NCBI GenBank assembly: GCA_034336665.1
Contig: JAPFBE010000002.1
Coordinates: 78,684,905 to 78,748,904, forward strand
Direction: 5' to 3'
DNA: 64,000 nt
Source of the DNA: Luscinia megarhynchos
Lineage: Eukaryota; Chordata; Aves; Passeriformes; Turdidae
The notes under the pieces are model-generated. The model was not told the origin of the DNA. It was given only the letters and a program-made list of their open reading frames with translations, and did no database searches. Below are positions 25,675 to 40,600 of the stretch, in pieces; positions within the stretch are counted from its first letter, which is position 1; the number at the start of each line of letters is the position of its first letter. Made by a program: the position numbers and the translations under genes.

Positions 25675-28600
25675 GTGAGGGGCGGCTCCTCAGGCCGCGG
25701 AGCCGGGGCCGGGCGGAGGCGGTGGGGCGCAGGCCGCTGCTCCGGCCGGCGGTGTGGCCGCCCCTCGCGGTCTGTGCCGGGGCCGTGGCGGGGCCGCCGC
25801 GCACGGACGGCGGTGAAACACCGGGGGCAGCACACGGGGCCTGCCGGGCCCAGCCCAGCCCAGCCCAGCCCGTGCTTTGCAGCCGAGCGGAGGCCAGGCC
25901 GTCTCTAGGGGACATGGGGTCTTTTCTCTGCCCTCGCCTGGCATTGTGTGCGGGCAGAGCGCCCGGGGCAGCATCTGTGGGCTCCGTGCATGCCTCCGTG
26001 AGTGTACTTTCTCTTTGGCGTCCTTCCGTGTGTTTTAGTCAGTCTTCCCTCTCGTTAAGTATTAGAGAGCATCCAAAAGAGGGCTGCGAAGGTGGCCAAG
26101 GGCCTTGGGAAGCTGTATGAGGAGCGGCTGAAGTCATTTGGTTTGTTCAGCCTGGAGAAGTCTGACGGAGACCTCATCGGAGCCTGCAGCTTGCTCAGGA
26201 GGGGAAGAGGAGGGACAGATGCTGAGCTGTTCTCGGTGGGGACCAGTGACAGGACCTGAAGCTGAGTCTTGGGGGGGTCAGGTTGGTGTTAGGAGGCTCT
26301 TCACTCAGAGGGTGGTTTGGCACTGGAACAGGCTCCCAAGGGAAGTGGACACAGCACTGAGCCTGACAGAGTTCAAGAAGCTCTTTGACAGTGCTCTCAG
26401 GCACATGGTGTGATTATTGAGGTGTCCTGTGCAGGGCCAAGAACTGGACTTGGATCATCCCTGGGGGTCCCTTCCAGCTCAGGGTATTCTGTGATTCTGT
26501 TTCACTTTTAGCCCCTTGACCAGTGTTTTTCTCCATGTCTTTTCAGTGCAAACCCCCTTTGTAGGGGATAAGACATGATGTTTGGCTTTCTTGGAGAAAT
26601 CAGCAGAGACAAAACTGTTAATAATCACCCAGAAAAATACAGGAGCAAAACAAGCATATGCAAATCTGTCCCATGGCATATTCCAGCATCCCAGCTCTTC
26701 TCAGCAGGAGTGCTTTCTGAGTTGCACATGGTTTCTGTATGTTTAGGAGTCTCCAGTTGCTTGTCCTCCACAACTGTGTCCGTCTTCTTGTGAATCTGTG
26801 CAAACTCTTGGTTTACAGAGCATTCTTTGGGTAGGAGTGTTCTGCGTGAAGGTGATGTGCAATGAGCTGGTTCTTTTTAGCCTGACTCACTAGGTTTGTT
26901 TGAGAACTTCTTGTATTAGAAAAGGTGAATCACTGCTCATTATTCAGTGTGTTTGTGCGCTTGCACTAACTAGTAGACGTCTGGCATGTTTCTGTTGGTC
27001 ATCCTCTTTTCTAGACTGAGGCATTTTCAATTTGCTTCCCCATTCCTTGTGTGGGAGCCATTGCACGACTTAAATCACCCTCATGGCCCTTCTCTGAAAG
27101 TTTCCCAGCTCTATCTTATCCTTCTTTAGATGAAAGGAGACTACAGACAGTGCTCAATTAGTAGGTAGATTAGAAAAGTAGATGAGTATACTGGCACAAA
27201 GTAGGAATGAGTTATGTTTTTCTGAAGCAGAAACACAAAAATAAGTGGAATGCTTGTTTTCTGGAAGAGGACTTATTTGAACTGGGGTCTTACAGGGAAC
27301 TGAAAACCAGATGAAAAATTATGTGCTAGATGGAAAGTTACTAGAGACTGTGTCATCAGTTCAAAATTCTAGAGAATTCTTGGTTGTTACCTTGTTTGAC
27401 TTTCATATCACTCTGTGTGAAGTATTCATTGAAGTGAAAACAGCATTTGTTTGCAGCAGCAGCAACAAGAAACACAACAACACACACATCTTTGTGTTAT
27501 TGCTTTGGGGGGGATATGTTGAGCAGTCTTCAAAACAGAGATGAAGATCATTTGCTGATTGAGATGTTTTTGTTTCAGAAGTAGAATTTTAAATTGTTAC
27601 TTCTTTGGGAGCTTTCTATTACTGCTGTTAGTGCTATACTTGATAAGTTTGTTGCACTTCTGCTGTGGTTCACTTCTCTGCCAGAGAAGCAAAGGCCTTT
27701 TCCTCCAATGTTCTCAGTTCTGTTGCTTTGGTCATAACTGGAATGACAGGGCCACTCAGTTGTCCTTCCAAGCATATATGTGCCCACGTTTGTGATCTAG
27801 GGTTTTCTCCCACTGTGTTTTATTTTGCATGATACAGATGATTTTTAACTGCAGTGCACTTGGTGTTTGCATTGGTGATAAACTTCTTGTATACATGTCA
27901 TGAAGAGATGCTGGTATACATTTCATTTTGGATTTACATGATGATAAATTGATACTGAACACTCTATACCTTGTGTTGTTTAGAATCTTTACACCTCTTT
28001 TCTTGTTTAAGAAGGTAGACATTTTCTGTTCATTCCATGAAAAATGTTACCATTGAGATCTTGGTTTGCTCAGAATGATTTATAAATTGTTCTGTTAACA
28101 CACTGGTGTCCTGGTCCAGGCAGACATTCCTTTAACCATTTATATTTCTGTCTCTAGTTTCTAACTTTTAGATCTAATAGCTGGGAATTAAAAATAGAAT
28201 TGAAGTAATATACTACCAGAGTACTTAAAAGCTTTGTTGTGAGGTGTGAAGATTGACACTTCAAGTTTAAGGTTGGATGGGTTTATGAAAGAGCTGTTTT
28301 AAGTCCAGAGGAAAATTGGTGGCTGCAAAATTTCAAGCAATGTTGGATAGTAGGTCAAACAGGAGAGGTAAAAATTCTGGAGTGGGAATTACAGTTAAAA
28401 TTTTTCATTACACTTCCAGAATGACATAAATATTGTGGGATGTCTTTAATGTAGGAATTATAAAATACGTTTGCAGTGAGTCTTTTTGTATGTAGACTTG
28501 CAGTCTGTGAATTACCCTCGTTGCCTTTCAGACTGTAAAATAAGTGAAGCAGGACTTCAAACTGCTGCTGCTGCTCACAAAAAAAGTTAACAGGAGCCCT

Positions 28601-31600
28601 TGGTCTTGTGATGTGATCTATGTGGCTGAGCAGACTGGGCATTTTAATTATATGTTAGACTAAATATTTGTAAAGCTGCTTAGTTCCAGTAGATCCAAAA
28701 GCAGGGAAAAAGTGATAGTACATTTGCTTTATAAAAGCCTTTGCCATATAAATAATAGACATTTCAATTTAAAAGTAATGGACTAGCCCAATTTATGTAT
28801 TGCACTGGTATAGCAGCATAAAACCAGGATGAGAGTAGAATGGAATTGGCACCAGTTTCTCCCAGTGTCTTTGTCAACTTATCTAAACTACTGATTTCCT
28901 TCATTTGTGTTCACCAAATGGAATAAACCAGTTAGCTTCCAGTTCGGATTCTGGCTTATCCCAGAGTGTGGCCTTAAGAGAATACTCTTATTTTTTCTAA
29001 GGAATAACATAATAATTTATTCTTGTAGAGTTATCTTGCTATAATAGTTGAGCATATGGCATACTTTAATTGAGACTTTGTCAAATACATCTTTCATGGG
29101 ATTGAATCAGTAGCAGTAACTGGCTGCTACCTGCTGATGTGTGGATTTCCCAGTGTGATTTTAGGTATTGTGTTGCAATAACTTAAAAAAATATCTTCAG
29201 GGGCAGCAGACCTGCGACAGAGGAAGAAACAAAACTGCACAGAATCTGACAAAATGGCTCCAGAGGAGAGAAACAAAGAAAATTCAAAGCTGGGAAGGTC
29301 GCCAAAATGTGAGCTACAGAATTTTTAGCTGACTTTTGATTGTTCTTTTCATTATTCTCTTACATTTTATGGGAAGATGTTTGTAGCACAGTAATTCATA
29401 ACAGACTTACTTTGAATTAGGTTTTCTAATATTTCAAGAGAAAACAGGCATGCACATTAGAGTTCTTTAATAACGGCATTTTATATATTGGAGAGTGAAA
29501 TAGTAGTCTTGGACTGTTTCAGGCTTGGGGAGGGGAGGTAGAGGCAGGGGAGTTAAGAAATTTACTGTTACTATTTGCATACAAATAAATATTTTTATTG
29601 CTCCTGGAATGATCTTCTGGTTGGAAGCTGATACGCATGAAGTAATGGTACTGAAACAAGAACAGACAAAAAGTCCTTTACAGCTTTTCAAGAAACAGAA
29701 CTAAAACTGAACTAAACAGAACTAAACTGAACAGAACTAAATTAGGTATAATTTTAGGCAAGTGCTCACCAAACTACCAAAAACTTTTATGTTAAAAGTT
29801 CATACTAACTTGAGGGAGCTACAGATGAAGTAGACATCCTTTGAGTGGGTTTGGTAAAATTCAGATTTGTTTGTTCTTATATTCAAAAACAGAATGGAAA
29901 ATAGAATGTCTCAGAAAATATGTCAGATGTGTTATGCCACCTGTCTGTTAATGTCTTTAAGAAGTTTGTGGTGTTTTGGGTGGAATCTAGAGTTGCTCTA
30001 TTTATCTGGAAGAGGCCTTTCTGAAGCTTCTTGGAATTCATTTGAAAACAAAGCTTGCTGGAGAAAATTTGCAGTGTAGTGTGTGAGTATTTTGTCTCAA
30101 GGTTCTGTGAAGCAATGATAACAATTGAGAAAGAAAACTACAGGACAGGAGTAACAAACCAGTTTTCAATGTATCTGTGCTGCTGATGTGATAATTCTCA
30201 TGCCATTAAGTTTGCTTGTTGTTCACAAATAAGAGTCACGTGTGGGAGGTACTGTTTGTTTCTCAGTCCTCTGGACTATTTTAGTTTTTCCGCTGTTCAT
30301 TTTCAGATATGTTAATCCAGCGTTTTGCAAAGCTTTTCTTTGGCTGTCTCGCGGCAGTCACCAGTGGAATGATGTATGCTGTGTACCTCTCAACATATCA
30401 TGAGCGGAAATTCTGGTTTTCCAGCAGGCAGGTAAAGATAAACTACTGCAACAAAAGCCAGATTGTGTCCTTGAAATCAAATCTGACCCGTGTCATGTTG
30501 AAACTACTTACAGAATCCTGTGTTCTCCTACTGAGGCCTCTGTCTTTGAAACAGCTTTTTTGTTTTTTTCTTTTTTTTTCCCTTCTGCTAACAGTTGTCA
30601 TGGCTTGTCATGCTTTGGTATGTTTTTCCATGCCACCCTTTATCTTTAAAACACCTTTGTAAAATATGGAAAAATAACTGAAGCATACTGGGATTGCAGA
30701 AGCTAATCAACAGGAATATGTGTTGGGCTTTTTGGGGTGGGTTTTTTTGTGTTTGTTTTGGGATTTTGGGGGGGCAGGTTGTGTTTGGTTTTGTTTTCTG
30801 AAGAACTCCATTATTAAGTGAAGTATAGAAAGTTGAATGAAATTCAGGTTTGTGAATATGAAAAGATCCTGTGGATTTTGTGCTGATTTACAATGTGGAT
30901 TTGAGTTACTCTGCTTCCAAGCATGTTTGCTAAGTTACAGAGAGCCTTATGTACCTCATAGAAATGCTGTGAAGATTAATGTTTTGTGGAATATTTTGAA
31001 AATGTACGGTGAAGTCATAACCATGTGCCATGTTACAAAACTGGTCTATCTGAAAAAATATTGTCTTCTCTGGAAAGACATTGCAGAAGATTAATTTTTT
31101 CTTTTTTTTTCCTAGGAACTTGAACGAGAAATTACATTTCAGGGTGACAGTGCCATTTATTACTCATTCTATAAAGAGCTGCTAAAGGCTCCTTCCTTTG
31201 AAAGAGGTACAAAACTCATTTGTCTTATTAACTTTGAAAAGTCCTGTTCTCTTTGGAGACAGTAAAAAACTACAGACTGGGGAGACTGATTTTATTCTCT
31301 TATGTAGGTATATTGGCCAGATTAATCAAAAACTGAGTGCTGTCCTAACTTTTCAATGCCTTTTTGAAAACAGTATTTAGCTATTCTGTATGCCAGCAGA
31401 TTGCCTTTAATCAATACTCTGGGATAGGGTAATATTAGTCTTGTGATGTCCTGTATCAAAGTTATCATTGGGTTTGCCTGTGTCACAATAGTGGATCTTC
31501 TGCCATGTAAATATGATTTATGTTGAATTTGAGAATGAGGGGTGAAAACTACTGTTTTCCATCCTCTGTCAGAAGAGAGAGCAGTTTCTGTCACAAGCTG

Positions 31601-34600
31601 ATCTGCTCTGTCCTGTCCCTGCCAGAAGTTTTTACTCTTGTTAGCTGTGATGAGTAGATGCTGATGAGCACTGAGTGGTGGGGACAGAAAGCAACAGGAA
31701 GCAGAGCAGACTGAGTGACAATGATCTCCTTCCTTTGTGCTCCTGCACTTTATCCAGCACTGGCTCTGGGGCTTGCTGACCCTGGGTCCCTAAACCAAAA
31801 AGGAAACTAAAGCAGTGAAAAAGAAGGAGCACTTTGGTGCTTGTTCAGGGAGTTCAGAAGTGTGCTGCACTAGCATGGGGCTGGAACTCAGGAGAGAAGA
31901 GGATTAACTGTCCTATCTTGCAGTGGTCAGCCACTGAATCAGTTCAGATCCCTTTGTAAAACGTCACTGAAGCTAGTACAACTAAACTTTGTGGTTAGTG
32001 TTTTATTGGTTGAACAGTTTCCCAGCTGAAATGTAGCACATCAGCAATACCTGAGGTCTTTGGTACACTCAGTGCCTCATGACTTCTGGGGATATTGCCC
32101 ATGCTGTCAGTGGATGGACTGCATGCCTCATTCAGGGACGCTGTCTCTGCAGACAGGTACACTCGTGTCTACAGGGTATTACAAGGCATCCAGTCTTCAA
32201 GAGTGTATTACAGCTGTCCTGAACCCAGTTATAAGTCCTGAAAGACCTGGTTTGGCCTACAGACAACTAAAACTGCAGACCATACACCAAGATATGCTCA
32301 GAGCTAGAAACAGTTGTCTGGTTTGACAGTTGCATTGTTTTTGAGCCTTTCGTTCTCCCTCTTATTTTGTTTTGGATTGCTTTTGCTCTTCCCCCTATTG
32401 TCCTAAGTATTGACAAGCCTTTTCTTTATTTATAACGTTTTGAAATGATCTTGGAATGATCCTTCAAGTATGGCAGTTCAATGCCATCTTAACCCCATAG
32501 AAAGGCACACTGTGTTTGGTGAATGATTCTTAGAAATCTCAGAAATGCAGAGCTGAAAGGGATGGTGAGGACATCATACCTGACATCCTTCTGGAGACAG
32601 ATTTAATACATCCTGCTCATCCCTGTTAGATCTGTCTCACTCCTTAAGATCTTCCTGTGAAGGTGATCTATAGGCAAATAGTTCCAGCTCTGCAACTTCA
32701 GTGTGTTACTGAAAAGACTGTGCTTCAGATAATTTGTTTTGAGCCTTCTATTTAAAGACTAGATGGAAAGAGGGTAATAACTTTGTAGCTAGATCAGTAG
32801 GTGGAATGATATCTAACATGGAAATTTCTCCTTCCTTTAAGACTAGGTATGGTGAATCAGTCAGTAGCTTTAATAATTTCCCCCTATCTTTGAAAATATA
32901 TTTTGGCCTCTTTTAGGAACAAGTAGCAAGTCATTCCAAGAATAATTTCTTTTTTTTGTCTGTAGGTGTTTATGAGTTGACACACAACAATAAGACAATA
33001 CCACTGAAGACCATAAATGCTGTCCAGCAAATGACTTTGTATCCAGAGTTGATTGCCAGTGTTTTATATCAAGCATCTGGTAGCGAAGTATGTGCATTTC
33101 TCCTACTTTCTGTACTTTCATTGTGGTTGTTATCTGTGTGTGTGTGTATGAGACTTTCTGTGCTGTATCCAATGAACACATACATTTTTTGTTGAATGAG
33201 TTAAGCTAAGGCTCTCACCAGGTCCAGGTTCTCCTCAGTTCTGATCAGTCTCTGGCATAGAATTTTGGGGGTTTAATGCTAACTAGTAACCTTTTCTGTT
33301 ATTCTTTACTTCTACAGACTGCTTAGAAATGTCAGTAGTATCTGTGCTATCCATTAAAAACAGGAAAGTTAACTCCTTTGGAGTGTAGAAGTCTGTTATA
33401 GTGTTGCCTGTCTACCCGTTCTCATAGGGAAAAGCACTTCTGTAGATTAACCTTTTGTCAGTTTCCACTCTACCCAGGCTTTGTTCTGCTTATGCTGCAT
33501 ACTTGTGTCCTCTCTCGTTATCTTTCCTTTTTTATTATTTACTTATTTTGGACCCATTTTTGCCACATCTTTACTTCTTCAAGTTCTTCCATTTTATAAC
33601 TTCTTCTAGTAGTCCTTTGAACTTTATATCCCACTGCAGCATAGATTTATTAAACCTGACACATAGAGAGTGTTCAAGCTAAAGCAAATTCAAAAATCAT
33701 GGCACTGGTAAGCTGAGTCCTGAGGTGTGTGCTTAATTCACCCTGCTTTGTTCTTCCTGAGCCCAAAATAAAAGCATGCGCAGTACTTTTCTAGAGTAGG
33801 AGACATCTCTTACCTGTTTGTAAAGCACCTAGCACATTGTTAGCAGTAACAAATTGTAGATAGTAATAATTTCCAGCTTCAGCTCAGTTGCCACTATGTC
33901 TCTTCGTTTTTATTTGTAATTTCAGGAAGTTATTGAACCAGTGTATTTCTACATTGGTATAGTTTTTGGACTGCAGGGAATTTATGTGACTGCATTGTTT
34001 GTAACCAGTTGGGTTATGAGTGGGACTTGGCTGGCAGGAATGCTGACTGTAGCATGGTTCATTATTAACAGGTAAGAAAAACATCTTTATACAATCTAGT
34101 TTGTCAATAAGGCATTTTAAAATATTAGTGGATTGAAGTGATTTTAATTAGTGGATTGAAATGCTTTTATTAAGCTTTGTGTTCTCGCTGTGAGAGCAAG
34201 ATCTTATGGTGAACAGAAAACATTTCCAAGAGATTCATTGATTCTCATGGTGATTTTTTTAATGGAAAGGCCTCCTGTCGTCCAAACCATCCATGTAACC
34301 AGTTGAACTGACCTTATGTATGTGTGCAAATACAGGAGTATTCACACACAATTTCATTTTTCAAAAATATTCCTCAGAAGGTTTGTTTTTGTGCTGTTGA
34401 AGAATGAAGACTAATGTTCAAAACAGTTGTAAAACAGAACTGCACCCTCTGGCCAGCTCCAAATATTGTGACAGTTGTCTGGTGGCATAGAAAGAAATTC
34501 TCAAGTGCTTTTTTTTTTTGGTAAAGAATATTTGATTTTTTAATATTCTTTATGTAGTTGGATTTTCTGCAAAGTGGAATTTTGTTAGCTGATCGTAATA

Positions 34601-37600
34601 CTAAGACTTTTTTTATTTTATTTTAAAACAATTCACTTGGAATTCCCCTTCCCCACAATAATAGGAAGCCTTATTTGGGCAATGAAAACCTATGTTCATA
34701 CTCTTGGTTTTGTCACCATGGAACTCTGGGGCTTTCTGTGAACTTGAGAGCCCTTGAAATAAAAGAACTATGGATCAAACTGTTAAGGATATACCTTTAA
34801 AGTTGAACTGTTGGAAAGCATCTTCTAGCAATATGAAGTCATCATGACAGAATCTGTGATTAGGAGGTGAAAATACTCTTCATCCAGCTGGTGTGAACAG
34901 TGGAACGTAGGAAAAATCGTGAATAGCTCTGTAAGACTTTTCAACAAGGAAAAAGATTAAACAGTGTCAACAAAATGAAAAGTTTAGTAGTTAAAAAACC
35001 TCCGAGTATGCCTCTGTGAGAGGCTTCAGAGGGAAAAATGAAAGGTGATGCTTTTAAATACCTAAATGATAAAGGAGCTTGAGGCTCCTTTTTAAAGGCA
35101 TAGTAGACACAAAGAAAACTGTGTACCTCTGAGACTTATGCCTTTGATGACATTTGAAAGCGTGGCTTGTGCTACTGAGTCACTTTATCACTTTTAAAAA
35201 CTTTCACCTACACCTCTAATTGTGTGGATACTGTCAAGTCATTCCATGAGAAAACCCTGCATGCTCCCCATCCATCTTTAATCTCTTGTTTTGCTGGGCA
35301 GAATTTTTCCCTGTAGATGAAATATTTGCTGCTTCTGCTGCTGTGGGGGAGCACCAGTTTGTATCCTAAGTATGTTGTGCTCAACTACCTAAATCACTTG
35401 TTTAAAACCTATTGTATGAGAACTGAAAGGAATCTTTTCTGACAGCTGTGAGCTGATTTTCATTGCAGGTGAAAAGACTCGAGGCAGTTGCTTTTTGGCT
35501 TTAGTCCTATAAATGTCAACTAACATGGAAACCTGCTAAATAGATGAGTAAAGATTGGGCCTTCCATGCTGTTAATAAATTGGTGAACTGTATCAGGAGC
35601 AGAACTGTGTCAGTGTTACTTTGCACCAAAATCAGGAAAAGTTTGCTTCTAAGGCCGCATTGACAACTAGAAGTGACACTTAGGCTTTCCTTGATATTTT
35701 GTACCATAAATATTTTAATGTTTTTGTTTCTTTGTACTTTATTCTAGGACAGATACAACAAGAATTGATTACTCCATACCATCAAGAGAAAATTGGGCTT
35801 TGCCATATTTTGCATGTCAAGTAGCAGCTCTCACAGGCTATTTAAAAAAGAACTTGAACTGTTCTGCTGAGGTAAAACAAAATTAGTCTCTTAATAAAGA
35901 GCTGCTGCTCTGGGTTAGTTACTTCTGCTATTGTTGCCCTTCTAGGCAGAAAACAGTAGATGTTTTGTTTCTTCTTTTCAAAAGATCCAGTTGGATTTCA
36001 CCTAGACGTGTGCAGTTTTTGCTAAGCAACTTGTGCCCTACCTTGTTGTGCCCCCAGGAGGGTTCAGAGAGAACAGTGTGGTAATAGACTGTGTGCTGCT
36101 TTTTTTTTAATAAACCAAGGCAGAATTTTTCCTATATAAACTGCTTTTCTTGAAGAAGATTGTTATTACTTTCTTACTCTCAAAAATGTTTCTTTTGGTT
36201 GAAATGTTTTTGAATATTTCAGTAATTACTTTCTTCTATCTGAAAGTTAAGCACATCTGAAGTCAGTATTTTAATTGTATCTCAGAATAATAATTAATTT
36301 CTGTAGTTTATGCTTTAATGATCTCTCAGTTACTTGGTGACAGACATGCATGGGTACAAAATTAATGCTTTTTCTTTTATTTTTTTTCTTCTAGAAATTT
36401 TGTTATCTTTTGGTGAATGCCTCAACATATACCTTCGTGATGATGTGGGAATACAGTCATTATCTCCTGTTTGTCCAGGCAGTTTCTCTTTTCCTGCTGG
36501 ACAGCTTTGCCCTGGCACAGACAGAGAAGGTATTGGAACTTTTCAGCCTACTGATACCTAGAGGCAGCCTCTGAGGTGCCTGCCATTCATACTGCCCAGA
36601 AGCTCCAGAGGGCCCAAGAGACTGAGTGATGAGTGTCTTGCAGCATGAGCCCAGCTGAAGTGCATGTGATATCCATCAGAAGAATAAAATAACTTTAAAC
36701 TGAGTCTCTTTTGAACTGCTGTGCTTGGGATAGAAGCTAAACAAAGCTTCTGAGACCTGAAACATCCTTGGAGATCTAAAAGACTGATGAATGATAGTCT
36801 TCCGTTTTGGCTTAGCTGCCTCTTCTTTTCTTTTTCCCATTCACAGCAGGGTGGGCAGTCCAAAGAAGTGCTCTGTTGGCTCTGTGCACTTAAAGGGCTC
36901 ACTTGCACCCTTCAGTGGCCTGTCCTGCAGTGATTTGCCAATAAATAGACTAGAAGGATGTTGAAGGCCAGTTGATTTTTTCAATGCAAGAAAGTATTTA
37001 AATTTATTCTGTAAAATGGTTCTTAGAAATGTTGCAACAATAAGGCATTTTATTCTTTCTGTTGCAGTTGTTTATATGCTCCTTTGTACATGCATGTCTT
37101 CTGGTTTTATTAGATATCAAACTGCATGCGATTCTAACTCTTCACCTCTTCTCTCAGTTTCTATTTATTCTGTTCCTCAGCAGCTGGAAGTGTTTGATCT
37201 ATTATAATTCAAAGCAGAGTGCATAAGGGAGTAAATGGGTGTTTTGGTAAAACTCTGAAGAATCAAGCATCAAGGTTTATAAGATCTGCTTATCAAATAG
37301 TAAATAACAGCAAGTATAGATGTCTGAATATTAATTTCTGAGACAGGTTAATGAACAAGTTATTTTGAGGGCAAGGAAGGCACCTCTTTGCAGGTGAGCT
37401 CTGTCAAAAATTGTGTGTTCTCACTGGTGCTTGTAGTTACTGCTTTGTGCTGCATCACAGGGAGGTGTTACTGAATGGGGAGACCTGGTAAACACTCCTG
37501 CTTCTGGCATTTTTACAGAATTCTTGTGAAGTAATTGCCCATTAGTTACTGGGGCTGATCAGGATCATTTTCATGTGCAATGCTTTCCAGAGCTAAATGG

Positions 37601-40600
37601 TACCTTGCTAGACACATGAGTTGAAGGATTGAGATCTGTTAATCCCCTGACGAAGAGAGGAAGTGAGCTATCTACTGCTCTAGAAAGGAATATTTATATC
37701 CACTGTAGCTTTATTTTTATTGTTTATTTTTTTCTTCAACAGGTGCACGAGGTATACAGAATCTACCTGTTTTCTCTCATTGTGGGGTACTTGCTGCAGT
37801 TTGAAAATTCAGCCTTACTAGTGTCACCATTACTGAGTCTTGTGGTAGCTTTAATGCTCTCTAAATCCCTTCAGGTAACTAGACTTTCTTCTAATCCTGA
37901 GTGTAGTTTTAAAATTTAAATTGAACTCCAAAATGATACAGCATTCTTTAAATATTTTTGCAGATGAATATGAAAAAAAGTACATTTGTGTCAAGATTGC
38001 TGAAAGTAATGTATATTTATTTGGTACTTACAGTAGCAGTGACATTAAACTTCTTATTAAAGGTAAGATTCCTCTGAAAATGTAATTTTAATTTCAGAAT
38101 CTAAATGGAAAGTTGCAGATATATCTTGAAAATATCTTTTGAAGCGTTGCTTGTCTTATTGATACAACAGTTCATGGCTTAATTCATAGTTAGTATAAGT
38201 ACTAAAAATTCTGTCATTTTGTAGCAACTCAGATAACTTGATCTTGTTGGGGTTTTGGTCTCCTGGGTTGAAACAGTACAGAAATACTCTTTGAAAGACA
38301 TTTTCTGTATTTTATAAATATGGCCTTTGTTATAACTTGAATGGCCTCTACAGACTAGTCTGAGTATTAAAACAATATTCTTGTGCATGGTGACACAATA
38401 GCCAGAAGCAAGTATGAGTAGTCTTAGGGTAGATACTAATTTTCAATTACATTTCAAGTAGAGCATGGCAACAGAGGCTTTCACTTTGTGTGGGGGTCAG
38501 TTAGGAGTTGAGATTACACAGTGAGATTTTAGCCTGGTCTTGTATTTCAACTGGCAACTCCCTCTTGCTGCCTTTTACACATATTATTGTGCTTTTCTTC
38601 TATGTCTCAAACTCACCATGGTTGGGTTAATTAACAGTATTAACTTAAAAGTAAAGAAACTACTGAACCCTAGAAGGCTTGAAAGAATGCTCATATGTAA
38701 TTATTTTGTTGTGCCATTCAGGCTGATTAACCTTGCTGTATCTCCAGGAAAATAAGATTTAACCTTGAAAAATATGAATTAAATTGCAGTTATGAGTAAG
38801 TTACAGAACTTTAGGCAGCTCAGACAATCTGTGTGAATATTACAAATGCTCATGACTTTTGCTTAGCTGCAGTCCTATTTGCTAATGGAGCCAAGCATGG
38901 CACTCTTAGGCTTGCTTGAGAGTAAGTCTGTTTTTCATGATCCTTTTTACACTGCTCAGTAGTTTTTTAACAGCTTATTGGCAGCTTTTCACTTGCCCTC
39001 CTGTTGTGGCATGGGAGTGGCATGAAGGGAATAACATTCTCAAGGAAACCCTGAATATAGATTTATTGAACAGAAGATTTACAATACTATACCAGTACCT
39101 TAATTGGCACACTTAATCCATTTTGTTAGTTTTAACTAAACGTTGAATAGTTGATTGTTACCTGACATCTTGTAATCTGAACAAAATGAACTGAACTATG
39201 TGAAAACTGCTTCCAGCATTTCCTATGATTTTTCTCTGCTAAATTAATTTTCAGATGTTCATTCCTCATAAAGAAAATGAGCATTTGCTGAAGTTCATTG
39301 AAGTAAAACTTGGCTTAAACACAACTAAGTAAGTTTATTTAAACTCTTTACACCTCCCAAGGTATCCAAACTTTTGAAACTACTCTGAGAAGTGTAACAT
39401 TTCAGTGGCTTGTGAGAGTTTTGTAGAGGAGCTAGGGAAATAGTTTAGTCATTTGTTGTCTGGTTTTAAGATTGATGTAAAAAAAAAAAAGCACATACAG
39501 AATTTACTGAGGGTATTGAGGTTTCTGAGGTACTTCAGTATTTTTCATGCCTTGGGGTGAAAGCATTTCATTGATTTTTTGTTCTCTTGTGATGTTGAAA
39601 AGTGAAAACTTTCTGTATCCTGTCTAGTGTTTCTAATAAGACTTGAAAGCAAAGATAATAGGGTAAAGGTGGCAGTGCTTTTTATAGCTTGGAAAAGAAG
39701 GCTCTGGAAAGAGTCATGAACTATTGATGCTATCTCAAAAGAGGCTTGGGCTGCGGGTACCCCCAATACTTCCTGTATGTTTTAGAAGAAATTAGGACAA
39801 GGGACATCTTAAAAGTTGCAGGGAATTATGATTCTAAGAAAAAACATTAGTATCTGTAAAAGAATTGGATGTTGGACTTCAAGAAGATGTCATGGCAACA
39901 GATTTTCTGGAAAACTTCCAATGGAGTGTTAGTAAGGACTGACACAGTCCTGGACCCAAGCCAAGACTTGCAATTCTGTGCAGGCTTTTGAACTCTCTCT
40001 GAAGAATTGCATCTCTCTTAAAAAAACTACTTCACCGCCTTTCAGGGGAATAAGTGGAAAATGGCATCACACCCAACTGAAACTGCTGGGGAACCTTTGG
40101 AAGAGAAGATGTAGTGACGTTGACTATGACACACACACACATTCTTAAGTGTTTTGCAAGATAAAAAAAGGACTCCTGGTCAGGATTTCAGTTTATTCAG
40201 CTCCCAGGTATTAATGGATTTCTCGTTTTTTTTTCCCCCTGGGGCCTTACTTAACATCACTTTTCAGACTGTCAGACTCTGCAGTGAAGCCAGAGATTGA
40301 GACAAACTGGATGCCTTTACGTCTGGAACACTGTGTAACTGTGTATTGGAATTATGATTTGCAGCACAAGAGCTTCAAGATCTGTCTTTTAAGGCCAGTT
40401 TGGACATGCCCAGCTGTTAATCTTTAAACTGATTCTGTCTAATTGAAAGTGGTTCTGTCCTCTAGTCTTCCTTGGGAGAAAATGAAAAGAAGGAGGAAAG
40501 CAAAACAAAGACAAGAATGCATTCACAGCACCACATACTGCACCAGTTCCAGTTGAGAATGCACACTGACAGTGCTTCTTATTGTCTTCCTGCTGCTAAC

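Larger units (their letters stand above)
25198..25990 (+). promoter_or_regulatory. CpG-island promoter of DPY19L4
   Basis: The GC content and CpG density rise sharply right after the CR1 boundary and stay high through exon 1 into the start of intron 1. GC-box-like GGGGCGGG/GGGCGGGGC sites occur at 25207-25212 and around 25590. No TATA box was seen, as expected for a housekeeping-type promoter with dispersed starts. Transcription start sites are probably between the minisatellite and the ATG at 25665, but this cannot be fixed from sequence. All open frames through the island are products of stop-poor GC-rich DNA. Confidence 0.8.

Noticed and set aside
25078..26120. Long open frames (up to 292 codons) on both strands across the DPY19L4 CpG island
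   Set aside because: They are built from the CR1 end, the minisatellite and stop-poor GC-rich DNA. None joins in frame to DPY19L4 exon 2.
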